A stretch of DNA of 64,000 bases from Stenogyne calaminthoides. Taxonomy: Eukaryota; Streptophyta; Magnoliopsida; Lamiales; Lamiaceae. Positions 22,740 to 35,131 of this stretch are shown in pieces; the stretch's first letter is position 1, and each line of letters starts with the position of its first letter. Below the pieces are notes generated by a model. That model was not told the DNA's origin. It did not search any database and saw only the letters and a program-made list of their open reading frames with translations. The position numbers were made by a program, and so were the translations under genes. The stretch covers positions 4,984,406 through 5,048,405 of the forward strand of contig JBBCBC010000027.1 of assembly GCA_037126765.1 (NCBI GenBank), read 5' to 3'.

Positions 22740-23600
22740 ACCCAAGCCCACAACCTATACCCGCCCAACCCGACCCGCCCCATGTCTAGACCCCATGAAG
22801 TTTTTAAATATTTTTTGTTTTTTATTTATATCAGACATACATAACACTAAAGGCTGATATTTCACACAAAGACATTCACTTAATAGAGATGATATAAAGA
22901 TTTGATTCATAAAGTGTTACAAATAATTCAAATACCTTTTTGAAATGTTTCCTCGGGACCGTTTACTCTCTAACCCTCTTAATTTTGCTTGGACAATTTT
23001 TTGAAATGTTCCTTTGATTTATTGCTCTGTGCCCGATTTCCCACGTTTAGGCCTAAAGGGTACATTCATAAATTACACTCTCTTGACCTCTGGATGCACT
23101 TTCACATTTTGTATTTTTAAGTGAATTTCCGATTTTTACTAAAAATAGTTTCTTAAACTGTGTGTTAATTCCAAAAGGGTAAAATCATAAATTACTCTCC
23201 CTTGACCGTCTCCAGAATTGGTTTAAATTATCGAAGGAAACCCCTTTTTGAATAGAAATTTCAGATTTCTTGTACATATCTCTAACCATGATTGTGTTTC
23301 GATTTCGAAGTATGAGCAATTTTGACTCTTCATTGAGGCTTCAGGATCAAGAAGTAGATTAACAGGAAAAAAAAAAAATCAAGAAGTACATTAACAAAAA
23401 GGAAAAAAAAAATCAGGAAGTAGATTGGCAATTTTCTTCCCTTTCTGCTTTGATTGCATTTGCGCTACATTCATCAAACAACACTATAGTTTTTAAGATT
23501 ACAAATAAGTTTTTATACATCCCGTATTATTTCGGGAAATTTCTTTAAAAAATATGATGAACAACCAAATAAATTTCGTATTAAAAAACATTTCAGAAAA
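22740..23600. other. Intergenic DNA; no gene seen
   Basis: Mixed composition with oligo-A runs near 23370 and 23402. These carry a small duplication (AAGAAGTAGATTAACA against AAGAAGTACATTAACA). No coding or RNA motif recognised. Confidence 0.4.
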
Positions 23601-23609
23601 AGTAATAAA

Positions 23610-24060
23610 ATTTCAGAATGAGTGAGGCTCAGATGTGGAAATAAAAGCAGGCAAAAGAGGAGACACCGCCATGGCTGCAAAATACCAGAAGCATAGATCC
23701 GGTTTTGCCCAGCCAAGATACGGGTCAGCCCATTCTCAGTGCCCGACCCAACTCGAATAAACTCATCATCACAGCCTTCATACGATACAATATTTATGCC
23801 TCGGCAACAACAATGACAGTGATGGTGGTGATGATGACAGTTAGATGATTGCAACTAGCAAGTTTTGTTACATACAGGTTGCAATCCACACAATCAAGCC
23901 CTGGGATCCGACCCGGGTGTGACTGTGTGCACAAGGGTTGTTGATTACATTATGAAATTGAAATCAGTGGCAGAAGAGAGAGGCGCAACCACCCTTAGAA
24001 ACGATCATATCTCTCTCTGCCTCATTTTCTGAGTTGGGATTTTCAGATCTGAATCAACAC
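23610..24060. repeat. Conserved non-coding block, copy B (paired with 18850-19250)
   Basis: It shares ordered blocks with the copy 4.8 kb to the left. The shared sequence includes GCGCAACCACCCTTAGAAAC, then CATATCTC, and an ATGGCTGCA block. The 113-codon frame on the minus strand (23513-23854) is not conserved in copy A, so it is probably not a gene. Confidence 0.5.
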
Positions 24061-24502
24061 CTCTCGGAATTTGGGTATATGGTTTTAACCTAAGAGGGGT
24101 AGTTCGGTAATTTAAAAAAAGAGTTGATTAATTTGATTCACTGCGTGTAATTTTCCAATACAGACAGCAGACTACTCGATTCTCTTGTGAACTTGTCTGA
24201 TCAAAACTAATCAATTAATATTTTTTTCCTTTTAAAAAACCAATTAATAGTTTTAAAAATTATATAATAATAAAAAAAACACTTATATTATAGCTATGCA
24301 AGAATTTATCATTTTAAGATTATTCCATTTTTTCCCCATGAATTTCAGGCAAGGGATACAGTGAATATTTGTATCATGGCCAATATACATATAGGAATAC
24401 TTTGTGTGATATATATTGCATTTTCTGTGAGATTAAATTTGAAACTCAATTATTTAACTGAAAAATAAAACTTTCTTCAAATAGTCGTTGACAAAAGAGT
24501 TA

Positions 24503-24620
24503 GAGCGTGTTTTGAAACAGTTAAAATAGTTTTTATAAGTACTTATTTTCAAAAGTTGTGAGAGAAAACTTTGAAAATAAGTGCTTCTGAAAGCTACTTT
24601 AAGTGGTTCAAAACACCCCC
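24503..24620. mobile_element. 118-bp Tourist-like MITE
   Basis: Ends GAGCGTGTTTTGAAACAGTT and the complement of GGGGGTGTTTTGAACCACTT are inverted copies, flanked by TTA on both sides (24500-24502 and 24621-24623). The size and target site fit a PIF/Harbinger MITE. Confidence 0.75.
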
Positions 24621-24629
24621 TTAAAAATG

Positions 24630-25830
24630 GTGTCATTCACGCGAGACTGCGACTCAGTTGACCGACTAAAAGTTAGACTTTCCCATCCCCGTAATAATAT
24701 ACATATTTTTCTTTTCGGTCTGTCTCTCCTTCAAAATAAAAAAATTCTCCATGAACTTCATAAAATGTTGTTACATTTAGTCCCACGTGTACATCAATTC
24801 AATTCAATTTTTTTTATTTTATACATAAAAATTTATAAAATTATCCCTCAAAACTCCACTTATTACTATATTTTATTATTTTGTGTGTCGATCACATGGT
24901 GCATATTATTTTGGGACGGAAGTAACAAACACCGCGTGGATTCCTCTATGCTAAAATGGGGTATTTCACCCCTGTTTCATATCCTCTCAATTTGACACTT
25001 GTCCCATATTTTAATTATTTAAAATCTAATTAAAATAGCAAGAAATAGCTAACGGCGTAAAAAATGATGTGAATTTCTCTCATCCCAACCTCCACCTTCT
25101 TGTCCCACTACATTATTCCAACATGTAAAAAAAAGGGTGATAGTTCACAATTATTTAATTTCATATAGCACTTTTTTTTTTTAGTTTTTTTTTTTTCCGG
25201 TTTTTATGTTACTCGTCCCCGGTTTTTGTTTCTCGTTTAGGGTTTTAGAATTTAGGAATTGTTTCCAAATTAAAATCAATCCAACCGCACACAATCATCA
25301 CTTTTGATATATATTTTAAACTTAATTTTAAAATTATTTTTCAAATTAAAATCAGTAAAATCCAAATTTTCTTTATTTAGAAAAATTACACTCCGTTAAT
25401 TAATCAAAATTTGAATGAATATATTTTTGAACTTATTTTCAAAAAAAAATTAATTTTCATGGAACAGTGGGAAAAGAAAGTAAAAAATTTCTAATCAGTT
25501 TTTTTTGTTAAAATAATTTTTGTATTTTTTAAAATTTTAAAGAATATGAAAAAGGGTGGAAAATTGAAAAAAATATGAAAAAGGGTGGAACTCGCGAACA
25601 AACACGTTGATACTAATACCAACCCGCCCTATCTAATGGGCCCTAGTGGACGGATGGCAACCAAATGGTCCCTACTATTAAAACATGATCGATCGAACTG
25701 TCATCCAAAAGAGCTAAGAAAGAAAACCACCATAAAATGATTGGCCCACTCAACCACTGATAAGTCTCCCTTATTCATCTCTGCAGATTTATCACAATTC
25801 CAAAACCAATTCCTTCATCTGAATCATCTG
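24630..25830. other. AT-rich upstream region of the intact NLR; no gene
   Basis: No credible coding frame. From about 25690 the sequence matches the upstream regions of the NLRs at 6.9 kb and 30.3 kb (AAGAAAGAAAACCACCATAA; CACAATTCCAAAACCAAT). Transcription of the NLR probably starts in this shared part. Confidence 0.5.
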
Positions 25831-25832
25831 TT

Positions 25833-28800
25833 ATGTTAAGCCTTAAAACACAATTAACTGAATGGAGGAGGCACCCCAAAACCGAAATCGAGTGGAATGA
25901 TGTATCAATAGTTGTCACCTATATCTCAAATCTTTCCACTACCTGCCACTTCCCGAAACTGCCTTGTGCACAATTTCTCATCACTCATCATCGTTGGCAG
26001 TGGGAGCCCCACATGGTGGATTCTTTCAAACAAGAGCTTAAGGAGATGTTCATGGTGCCGAGGCTGAATAAGGTTCATCAAACCAGAAACCGGATTAACA
26101 ACTCTCAACTCATCGAAACTTTTCTTAGTCTCCTTCTTCAGTTACTCTACCACAAAACAGATCAGGTTGTTTATCCATTCAAAGATGGGATTGAGAATCT
26201 TGAGAAGGAGCTAAGATATCTTCTCACCATTCTTGGGGACGTATCATGGATGCTCTGCCACACCAACCACCTCCAAGCTGCTCAATTCCAGAATCTGTTG
26301 CCACAATTTGAAGCAATGGCCAATCAAGCTGGAAGATTTGTCCACTATTTGTTTTTCTCCACTGATCGAGCCATTGGAGAAACAGATGAGGGTCTTGCTG
26401 CTGTTTTGAAGCACACAGACCTCTTGAAAGCTAATCTTGAGTCATGTGTCAGCATACCAGCAGCTTATACAACTCCAACCACTTCTATTGTTGACTCCAT
26501 CCTCATTCTCCATACTCTAGTTGATGATCTAGAGAATCTGTTGAAACGGGACAATGATCCAATTGCCGATGTTAAGGATCAAGTCAGCCTTCTCCATCAC
26601 GAGCTACTGCTTTCCCATTCTTTAATCAAAGATATGAGATCGCCACAACCTTCGGAAATTGGAGAACTGAAGGAACCTCTAATGAGCATTGGAGGTGTTG
26701 CACATCAAGCTGAATATCTTATCACTTCTTTTTTTGTTAAAGATGCTCCTTTGTGGTATGTCTTCAACAGGCTCACTCACCTCAACCAAAGGATTGAGCT
26801 TATAAGAAAAGAGCTCCAAGTTATTTCACAGAAATATAAGATTAGAGGCTTGAAAGTGGCTAACTATTTTAGTGCAGAGCTGCCATTACATGATAAGAGA
26901 AATACAGAGGGCAATAACGTAATGGTTGGTTTTGAAGACAAAACAACGGAAATTTTATATCAGCTGGTTGGAGGAGGAAGTGACAGCCTGCAAGTTATTT
27001 CAATCTTGGGTATGCCCGGACTTGGTAAGACCACTTTAGCGAAGAAATTGTACATTCATCCCTTTGTTAGTTATAGGTTTGATAAACTCGCTTGGTGTGT
27101 GGTTTCCCAAACATATCAAATTTGTGATATACTTTCCATTATTTTGGTTCAGTTAGATAGTAAACTTGGGAAAGATAGTAACATGAATATGCAAGAATCG
27201 AGCTTAGTAGAACACATTTACAAAACTTTGAAGGGAAGAAGATACTTCATTGTATTGGATGATATATGGGATCCAGATGTGCTGGATAAATTAATTAGAT
27301 GTTTTCCTGGCAATGGAAATGGAAGCAGGATACTGTTCACCAGTAGGAACAAAGTTGTGGCGCCACCTAATAGCATAATCCACGAGCTGCCATTTTTGAC
27401 TGATGAGCAATGTTGGGAGCTATTAGAGAAGAAGGTGTTTGGCAATCGAACTTGCCCTCCTGAACTGCAGGGGATTGGGAAGAAAATTGCTGAAAGATGT
27501 TGTGGACTACCACTTACGATAGTTGTTATTGCAGGGGTTCTTTCAACTGTGGATGAGGAAGAAAGTATATGGGAATTAGTGGGTGGAAGTATGGGCTCGT
27601 ATATTGACGGGAAAGAGAATTCAGTAATGCAAATTCTGGAATTGAGTTACAAGCATTTACCGGACCATTTGAAGCCGTGCTTTCTTTATTTTGGAGAATT
27701 TGAGGAAGACAAGGAAATATGTGTCGAAAACTTGAAGAGATTGTGGGTTGCAGAAGGATTCATACGTAAAGAAAATGACAACAGTGCAGAAAATATTGCG
27801 GGAGAATATTTAATGGAGCTAATTGATAGAAGTCTGATAATGATTGCCCAAAGGAGAATGGATGGTAGAGGAGCCAAAAGCTGTGTTGTCCATGATTTAT
27901 TGCGTGAGTTGTGCTTGAAAAAATCTGAAGGAGAAAGCTTCTTGAAGTACTGGAACAGAGAGTGAGTAGTACATATTATATAAAACTAGCACTTTGAATT
28001 TGTGTTAAATATTCATTGGTTATGGTTAACTCATGTTTTGTTTTGTTTTTTTGCTTTCAGTTACCTGCACACTATTTATGAGAAAGACCATCGCGTACGA
28101 GCGTTTGGAGAGACTTCTACTTTGAGTTATTGTCAACATATTCGCTCTTTTGTTGGAAATCGTCAGTCCTCATCATTCTATGTTCGGGATATGAGATTAT
28201 TAAGAGTTTTGCATTTCAAGAACATTCATGGTAATCTTTTATATGGAACTGAATATCTAGTTAACTTGAGATTCCTGGTTATCCAAAATTTGCCGACATG
28301 GATAGACAAACTTCAAAATCTAGAATACCTACGTGTGGAGTCAGCAGAGAGAGTACACCTACCCCCAGCAGTTTTGGAAATGAAGAAGTTGAGGTATCTT
28401 CGTGCAAAATCAGCAGAGTATGGCGACGATTGGAATATTAGCAAACAAACCAACAACCTCGAGTATCTTTCAAGGGTTGTTATTAAGAAGTTGAAGAATG
28501 AAGAGTTGTTAAAATGTTCACCCCATCTTCGCAAACTTAAATGCACATATGATACTAGTCAAATAATGGACAATATTGGATATCCACATTTTGATCTTTA
28601 CTTCCTCACTCAACTCGCCTCACTCTCCTTGTATGGATTTTTGAGTAAAAGGGATTTTGGATTCCCCTCAAACATTAGAAAGCTGACACTCTATTGGTCA
28701 CGTTTGCATTGGGAGAAGATGTCAATAGTTGGGGGATTGGAATTCCTTGAGGTTCTCAAATTAGGTAGAGATGCGTTTGAGGGAGAAAGATGGGATACAA

Positions 28801-29099
28801 GAGATGGTGAATTCCAGAAGCTCAGGTTCTTGCAATTGGATGAGATACGTCTCTCTCAATGGAATGTTGCCTCGAACGAGCACTTCCCTAAACTTCAACA
28901 ACTGATCTTGATTAACTGCATGGATCTGCAAGAGATTCCTAGTGAAGTCGGTGAAATCACGACACTTGAGTTGATTGAGGTTGAAGGGGATTGTTTATCT
29001 TCACTGGTGGAGTCTGCAGAAAGAATTAAAGAAGAACAACGGGACATGGGAAATGAAGACCTCAGGGTCATCATTGGGGATTTCGCAGGCCACTTGTAA
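25833..29099 (+). CDS. R1-type CC-NB-LRR immune receptor, full length (two exons)
   Basis: The best-preserved NLR of the cluster. Exons are 25833-27961 and 28061-29099; the 99-bp intron has donor GA/GTGAGT and acceptor GCTTTCAG, giving 1055 aa. The R1-type N-terminal helical domain occupies about residues 45-355. The NB-ARC domain has P-loop GMPGLGKTT (393-401), RNBS-A RFDKLAWCVVSQ, kinase-2 FIVLDDIWD (472-480), RNBS-B GSRILFTSRN, GLPL (558), RNBS-D CFLYFGEF and VHD (686-688) for MHD. Exon 2 encodes the LRRs, ending SLVESAERIKEEQRDMGNED. The expected role is cytoplasmic detection of a pathogen effector and triggering of cell death; the effector is unknown. The ATG aligned with the other copies is lost here (CCAATT for CCAATG), so this start is a local one and is uncertain. 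Confidence 0.9.
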
Positions 29100-30283
29100 C
29101 AGGTAAGATCCCACACCTAACTAGTAATTAATTAGTTAGTAAGGAAATACCACTATTCTTGCCAGATTCCAGCATTGACCTGATTAATAACTTGCAGTAT
29201 TAATGCTGCTGCTCTCAAGAATTTCTCCATTCGCCACATACCATATTCACACTGTTGAATTTCCCTTAACTTAGGAAGACAGTTATGAACTTCACATTGT
29301 TGAATTTCCCTTAACTTAGGAAGACAGTAATTTCATAAATTTTGTGGCTCTTTTGTTCATTTACACCACATATATAGATCAAAGATATTGGAATCAATTC
29401 CAGTAGCATAATTTTTCTAAACTTCTCTTTTACCAAATGGACTTACCTAGTTCTGATATTGCTTGTGTAAGTGTGTTAGAGTGCTTGACTGTCATCACAA
29501 TTGTTTGCAATGAGATTTTCTTTTTTCATTTTAGAATTCTTTTGCAGGTTGCTTAAAAAAGATTTAAACATAATTTTGTGAATAAATCTTGTGTTTGCAT
29601 GTTATGGTATTCGATTATACTGCAGTGTTGAGGATATGACATCAAGACTAAGGTTAGGATAATATTCTTGGAAACCTGATACTGTATAGATGGTTGACTA
29701 TGAGTATTTGAATATATCTTTATGTATTATTATATCATTGTCATTCAAACATAATGATAACACTGAAATAGTTTTATATTTATAGAGCAATTAATTAAAC
29801 TTTGGTTTTTGTTAGTGGTGGAGCAAATTGCAGGCGGAGTCAAATTTGTGCAACTTGTTTTTAGAAATTTGCTGGCAACAAATTTGGCTCTTCCTAGAAG
29901 ATGACCTAAATGTTAATTAAAAGGGATAGTACAAATAGATATATCAACGATCCTTCCTTCAAATAATAAAAGACAAAGGATTAAGGATCCGGTGAAACGT
30001 TTACATATTATGTAACTGATACTATTAGACTTATAAATTAATATCATTATTCTTATAAATTAATTCTCGCAACATTTACATTATCAACAAATTTGACATG
30101 AGGGTTTGTGATTGACAAAAAATGGTGTACGTGAGACCGCGTCTCAATTGTTAGCAGTAGCTTCCTTAATTTGAGATTTCATTCATGATTTTGAAGTGCA
30201 ACCCCTGATAACACACAATCCTTTCTTGTTAATCTCTTCTTCTTCTTCTTCTTTCAGATTTTTTTACCACAATTCCAAAACCA
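29100..30283. other. NLR 3' flank and spacer before the next NLR copy
   Basis: Homologous to flanks at 355-720 and 34290-34480. It contains a recent 46-bp tandem duplication at about 29251-29327 (GTTGAATTTCCCTTAACTTA twice). 29815-29925 matches 12838-12955. No separate gene. The last 100 bp match other NLR upstream regions. Confidence 0.55.
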
Positions 30284-33215
30284 ATGGAGTCCACTTCCAA
30301 ATGGATGGATGAATTAGACTGGTCTGATTATTTCGATGATTTTGAAGAGAGAGTTGAATTAGAATTACGGAAGTTGCAGAGCAACTATCTCACCACCAGA
30401 TCATCTTCCAGTGTTTTTGAAGAGATAGATGTCAGGGAATCCAAAAGGGCAGCTGAATCAGAATGGAGGAGGGGCAAATATCTCCCCTACATTGAAGATG
30501 AGAATGGCCATATTTCAATACTTCTCCGCTATATCTCTAATCTCTCCACCACCTGCCACTTCCGGGACTCACTGATCCCCCGTCCCGGCCCCTTCTGTTG
30601 AAGAAGAACAACTGGAGAGGGCCTTCTATGATCGAACAATATCTTAAAGAGGTGTTCTTCGTAGTGCCGAGGCTGAACAAGTTTCATCAAACTCAAAACA
30701 GGATTACCAAGTTTCATCTCGTCGAAGCTTTTCTCAGTCTCCTTCTTTAATTACTCTACCACAAAACTGATCAGGTTGTTGTTGATCCATTCGGAGATGG
30801 GATTGAGAATCTTGAAAAGGAGCTCAGATTTCTTCTCACCATCCTTGGGGATGTATCCTGGATGCTGCTTGACAGAGATATGAACGATGCTGACTTCCAG
30901 TATCTGTTGTCACAATTTGAAGCAGTGGCCAATGAATATGGAAGTTTTGCCCATTATTTGTTTTTCTCCAAGGACCGTGCAATGGAAAAAACAAACAAGT
31001 GGCTTGCTGCTTTTTTAACGCTTACCGACCTCTTGAAAGCTAAGCTTCAGTCTTCTGTCAGCATACCATCTTATACATCTCCAATGACTTCTATCATTGA
31101 CTCCATCCTCATTCTCCATTCTCTAATTGATGATCTAGAGGATCTGTTGAAACGGGAGGATGATCTAATTGCTGGTGTCAAGGCCCAAGTCAGCCTTCTC
31201 CATCAAGAGCTACTGCTTTCCCATTCTACAATCAAAGATATGAGATCCTCGCCACAAACTTCGGAAATTGAAAAACTGAAGGAACCTCTGATGCGCATTG
31301 GAGGTATTGCACATCAAGCTGAATATCTTATCGCCTCTTTTGTGGTCAAAGATGCTCCTCTCTGGTATGTCTTCAATAGGCTCACTCAACTCAACCACAT
31401 GATTCAGCCATTAAGAACAGAGCTCCAACTAGCCACACAGAACTACCAATTTGGAGGCTTAAAAGTGCAAAAGTACAATTTCAGTGCAGAGGCGCCATTA
31501 CAAAGTAAGAGAAATACTGAGGTCAATGGCGTAACTGTTGGTTTTGAATACAAAGCAACAGAAATTTTGGATCAGCTGGTTGGAGGAGGAACTCGGAGCC
31601 TGCAATTATTTCAATCGTGGGGATGCCCGGACTTGTTAAGACCACTTTAGCAAATAAATTGTACAATCATCCCTCCGTTAGTGATAGGTTTGATAGACTC
31701 TCATGTTGTGTGGTTTCACAAGCATATAAGATCCTAGATATTCTTGCTGACATTTGTTTCAAATAAATAATGAGTGTGACAAAGAAAAGATCTTGGAAAT
31801 TGAAGAAATAAGCTTAGTGGAATACATTCACAAAACTTTAATGGGAAGAAGATAACCTCATTGTGTTAGATGATATATGGGATTCAAATGTGTTGAATGA
31901 ATTGCTTAGATGTTTTCCGGGTGAGGGAAACAAAAGCAGGATTTTGGTCACCAGTAGGAATAAAGATGTGGCTCCACCTAATACTAAAATACATGAGCTG
32001 CCTTTTTTGTCAAATGAGCAATGTTGGGAGCTATTAGAGATGAAGGTGTTCGGGAGTAGAACTTGCTTCCCTGAGCTGCAAGATGTTGGGGACTACCACT
32101 CATGGTAGTTGTTATTGCTGGTGTTCTTTCAAGTGTGGATGAAGAAGAAAGAACATGGGAAGAAGTGGAAGGAAATTTAGGCTCGTATATTAATGGGGAA
32201 GACAATTCAGTGATGCAAATTTTAGAACTGAGTTACAAACATTTACCAGACCATTTGAAACCGTGCTTTCTTTATTTTGGAGAATTTAAGGAAGACAAGG
32301 AAATCTCTGTTGGAAAGTTAAAGAGATTGTGGGTGGCAGAAGGATTCATACGTAAAGAAAAAGACAAGAGTGTAGAAAATATAGCGGGAGAATATTTGAT
32401 GGAGTTGATCAATAGAAGTCTGGTAATGATTGCCCAAAAAAGAACGGATGGAAGAGGAGCCAAAAGTTGTGTTGTTCATGATTTATTGCGTGACTTGTGC
32501 TTGAAAATATCAAACGAATCCTGATGTACGCGAGCAACGAGTAAGTTGTACATACTATATAACTAGCACTATCAATTTGTGTTAAACATTCTCATATAGT
32601 TATGGTTGTCTCATGCATGTTTTGTTTTTCGGCTTTCAGTTACCACACTATTTATGCAAAATTCCATCGCGTAAGAGCTATTGGAGATGCTGAAACTTTG
32701 AGCTATTGCCAACATGTTCGCTCTTTTTTCGGAGATCGTTTGTCAGATCCATTCTATGTTCGGGACATGAAAGTACTGAGAGTGTTGCATTTCAAGAGCA
32801 TTTACGGTCGTGAAATACCTATATTTGGAATAGAATATCTAGTTAACTTGAGATTCTTGGTTATCCAAAATTTGCCAACATGGATAGAGCGACTTGTAAA
32901 TCTGGAATACCTACGGATGGACTTGGAGTGGGAGACCGTATATCTTCCCTCAACAATTGTGAAAATGAAGAAGTAGAGATACCTTCGTTCGCCCTATGTA
33001 GAATATGGTGAAGATTGGAATATTAGCAACCAAACCAACAACCTCCAGTATCTTTCAAATGTCACTATTAAGATTTAAGACGGCCAAGGATGAAGAGTGT
33101 TAAAATGTTCATCCCAACTTCGCAAACTCAAATGCAATTATTACCAGAAAGGCATGGAGAAGAGTTCATATCCACATTTTGATCTTCGCTTCCTCACTCA
33201 ACTTGACTCATTAGT
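30284..33215 (+). pseudogene. Decayed R1-type CC-NB-LRR pseudogene
   Basis: It starts with a 105-codon N-terminal frame (MESTSKWMDELDWSDYFDDF...) that is the best guide to the family's original N-terminus. It then shows many lesions against the intact copy at 25.8 kb: frame change near 30595; stop TAA at 30748-30750; frameshift near 31604; P-loop GLGKTT changed to GLVKTT (31636) in the wrong frame; extra base in the kinase-2 lead-in near 31853; deletion of about 27 bases before GLPL near 32083; TGA at 32521; and TAG at 32974-32976. The intron (GA/GTAAGT to CTTTCAG, ending at 32639) is still recognisable. LRR homology fades out by 33215. Not functional as an NLR. Confidence 0.88.
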
Positions 33216-34500
33216 TATTAGTTAATTACGAAATCTAAGTAGTAATTAGTTAATTACGAAATCTACGAAGAATTGTGGACAGATTCCAGGCTTGACCTAA
33301 TAACATGCATTATATATTAATCTTGCTGCTCTCAAGGAATTTCTCCATTAATTTGATGCATACAACAAATGTTTTGAGTCATTAAGTGTATGTTAGTTTC
33401 ATGCTGTAGAGTGTAGGGGGTTGAGAAACTCTGGAATAGTAAAAAAGTGAATATAACTTTTGTGTATGTTTGGTTGATAAGATGTAGTAGGATTGGATTG
33501 AGAAATGATAGTGAAAAAGTAAGTGATAGTGGATTATTGTATTGTGGAACACAAAGGTGTGTGATACTGGAAAAAGGAAAAGTGTGAGAGAGAATGTAAG
33601 AGAGTGTAGATATAAGTTAGAATTTTGATGTATTTTAAGACCTAGCTTGCATAATTCTCCAAACAAACATACATTAGAGTAAAATCTTGTTTTCGTAAGC
33701 TAGAAACAACAACACATTAAAATGATACAGTGTGAATGTGGCCTCGATTTCAGACCAGTGCATGGTACTTGTTTATGAATTTATTGTCTAGATTCTATGA
33801 AGAGAACATGCCTTAAATGAAGTCATTATTATGACATGATTTGTTTTTCATTTTAGTGGAGTTAATAATCATATATGCAACACAGGATAATTGTGTCCTT
33901 ATGTATCTCATCCACACTACTCTGTGTGATTGACTCAGCAAAACTGAGTCTGGTGCCTATGTACAGAACAGTTGATCAAGATGAAATTTGATGTTTGATG
34001 TAAAAAGTGGATAAAGCGCAAATTATTGGGATTGTGAGGAGCAACTGCAGAAGCTGTAACTTCGAACCAAATCGCTGTATACACAGCATGAGATTCATGT
34101 TTCTTAACTTGTGCAAATCATTTTATGTGGTAAGAGACCAATTATTCTGTGAGAATATAAGTATCTTATGGTGCAGTATTCAAAAACTTTCATTCTGGTT
34201 TCCTGTAATAATACCGAAAATAATAGTTCTACCAAGAGTCTAAAGAGAGAGTGCCTGTTGTTCTATATGAATATCATCTTGATGAGTTGATAAGTTCTTT
34301 GTTTGCCAATATCCATAATACTTTCCTTCCCTAAACTTCTCTTATATATTTCTGATACTGCCTGTGTTAAGAGTGTTTGAATGTCATCACAGTTGTTTGA
34401 AGTGAGAATTTTCTGTTTCTTTTTTGAATCCTTTTTAGGTTGCTTAAAAATGATTCAGACATAAATCTGTGTTTGCATGTTATCTAATTTGTTGCTCTTT
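33216..34500. other. NLR 3' flank of the pseudogene copy, with a MITE
   Basis: 33750-33870 matches 10375-10500, and 34290-34480 matches 29410-29600, in the same order as in the functional copies. No gene; the frames at 33382-33666 and 34007-34243 carry no known domain. Confidence 0.5.
33385..33673. mobile_element. Probable PIF/Harbinger-type MITE, 289 bp
   Basis: The left end AGTGTATGTTAGTTTC and the right end read inward (TGTATGTTTGTTTGGAG) are imperfect inverted copies, flanked by TTA on both sides (33382-33384 and 33674-33676). The ends match less well than in the 24.5-kb MITE. Confidence 0.5.
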
Positions 34501-35131
34501 CTTTTCCATTGTCAACTTTAATGTCATACAAGTGTACGAGCCCAGCCCAAAATCAATCGAATTGCCAATACTAGATGAAATTTTACAATAAATTAACTTG
34601 ATCAATATAAATTATGTTTAACAAATTAGATAAGTCTTCAATGCAAATTGAAACCGCCTAAATCATTTTAAAATGGAAAAATTAAGAACTCGAGAGCAAT
34701 CAAATTGCTAATCGGGTCATATAATTAGATTGTACATTAATTTCCACGTATTTTACAACAGAATAAATTTCCAAAAAGATGTTTGTGTATTACATTGCGT
34801 ACACAGTCTTAATTAAATTTGTACTTCGTTCTTACTATTACAAAAATGTATGCAGTATGCACAGTCGTTTTTCCATTCATCTTGGATTTGTTTCCGGATA
34901 AAGTATTCTGGTAACATAACTTGGAAGACATATTGACATGAAAATGAAAATCTTCCAATATTTAGCCGGAAAAAAAATGATGTGCAATCGGAAACAAACA
35001 TTTTTAACAAAATAAGTTGCAATCAGTAAAACCAACTTGACACTACTAAACCAAAAACTTGCACCCACAAATAGAGGGATGCATCATATATATATATAAG
35101 CATGCAACCACAATGACATAACTTGATACCT
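34501..35131. other. Downstream region of CCMA; no gene seen
   Basis: AT-rich DNA; the CCMA transcript ends somewhere here on the minus strand. The minus-strand frames at 34813-35068 have no recognisable domain. Confidence 0.4.

Noticed and set aside
23513..23854. 113-codon frame on the minus strand with a His-rich start
   Set aside because: The His run comes from a GATGGTGGTGAT repeat, and the frame is not kept in the paralogous block at 18.85-19.25 kb.
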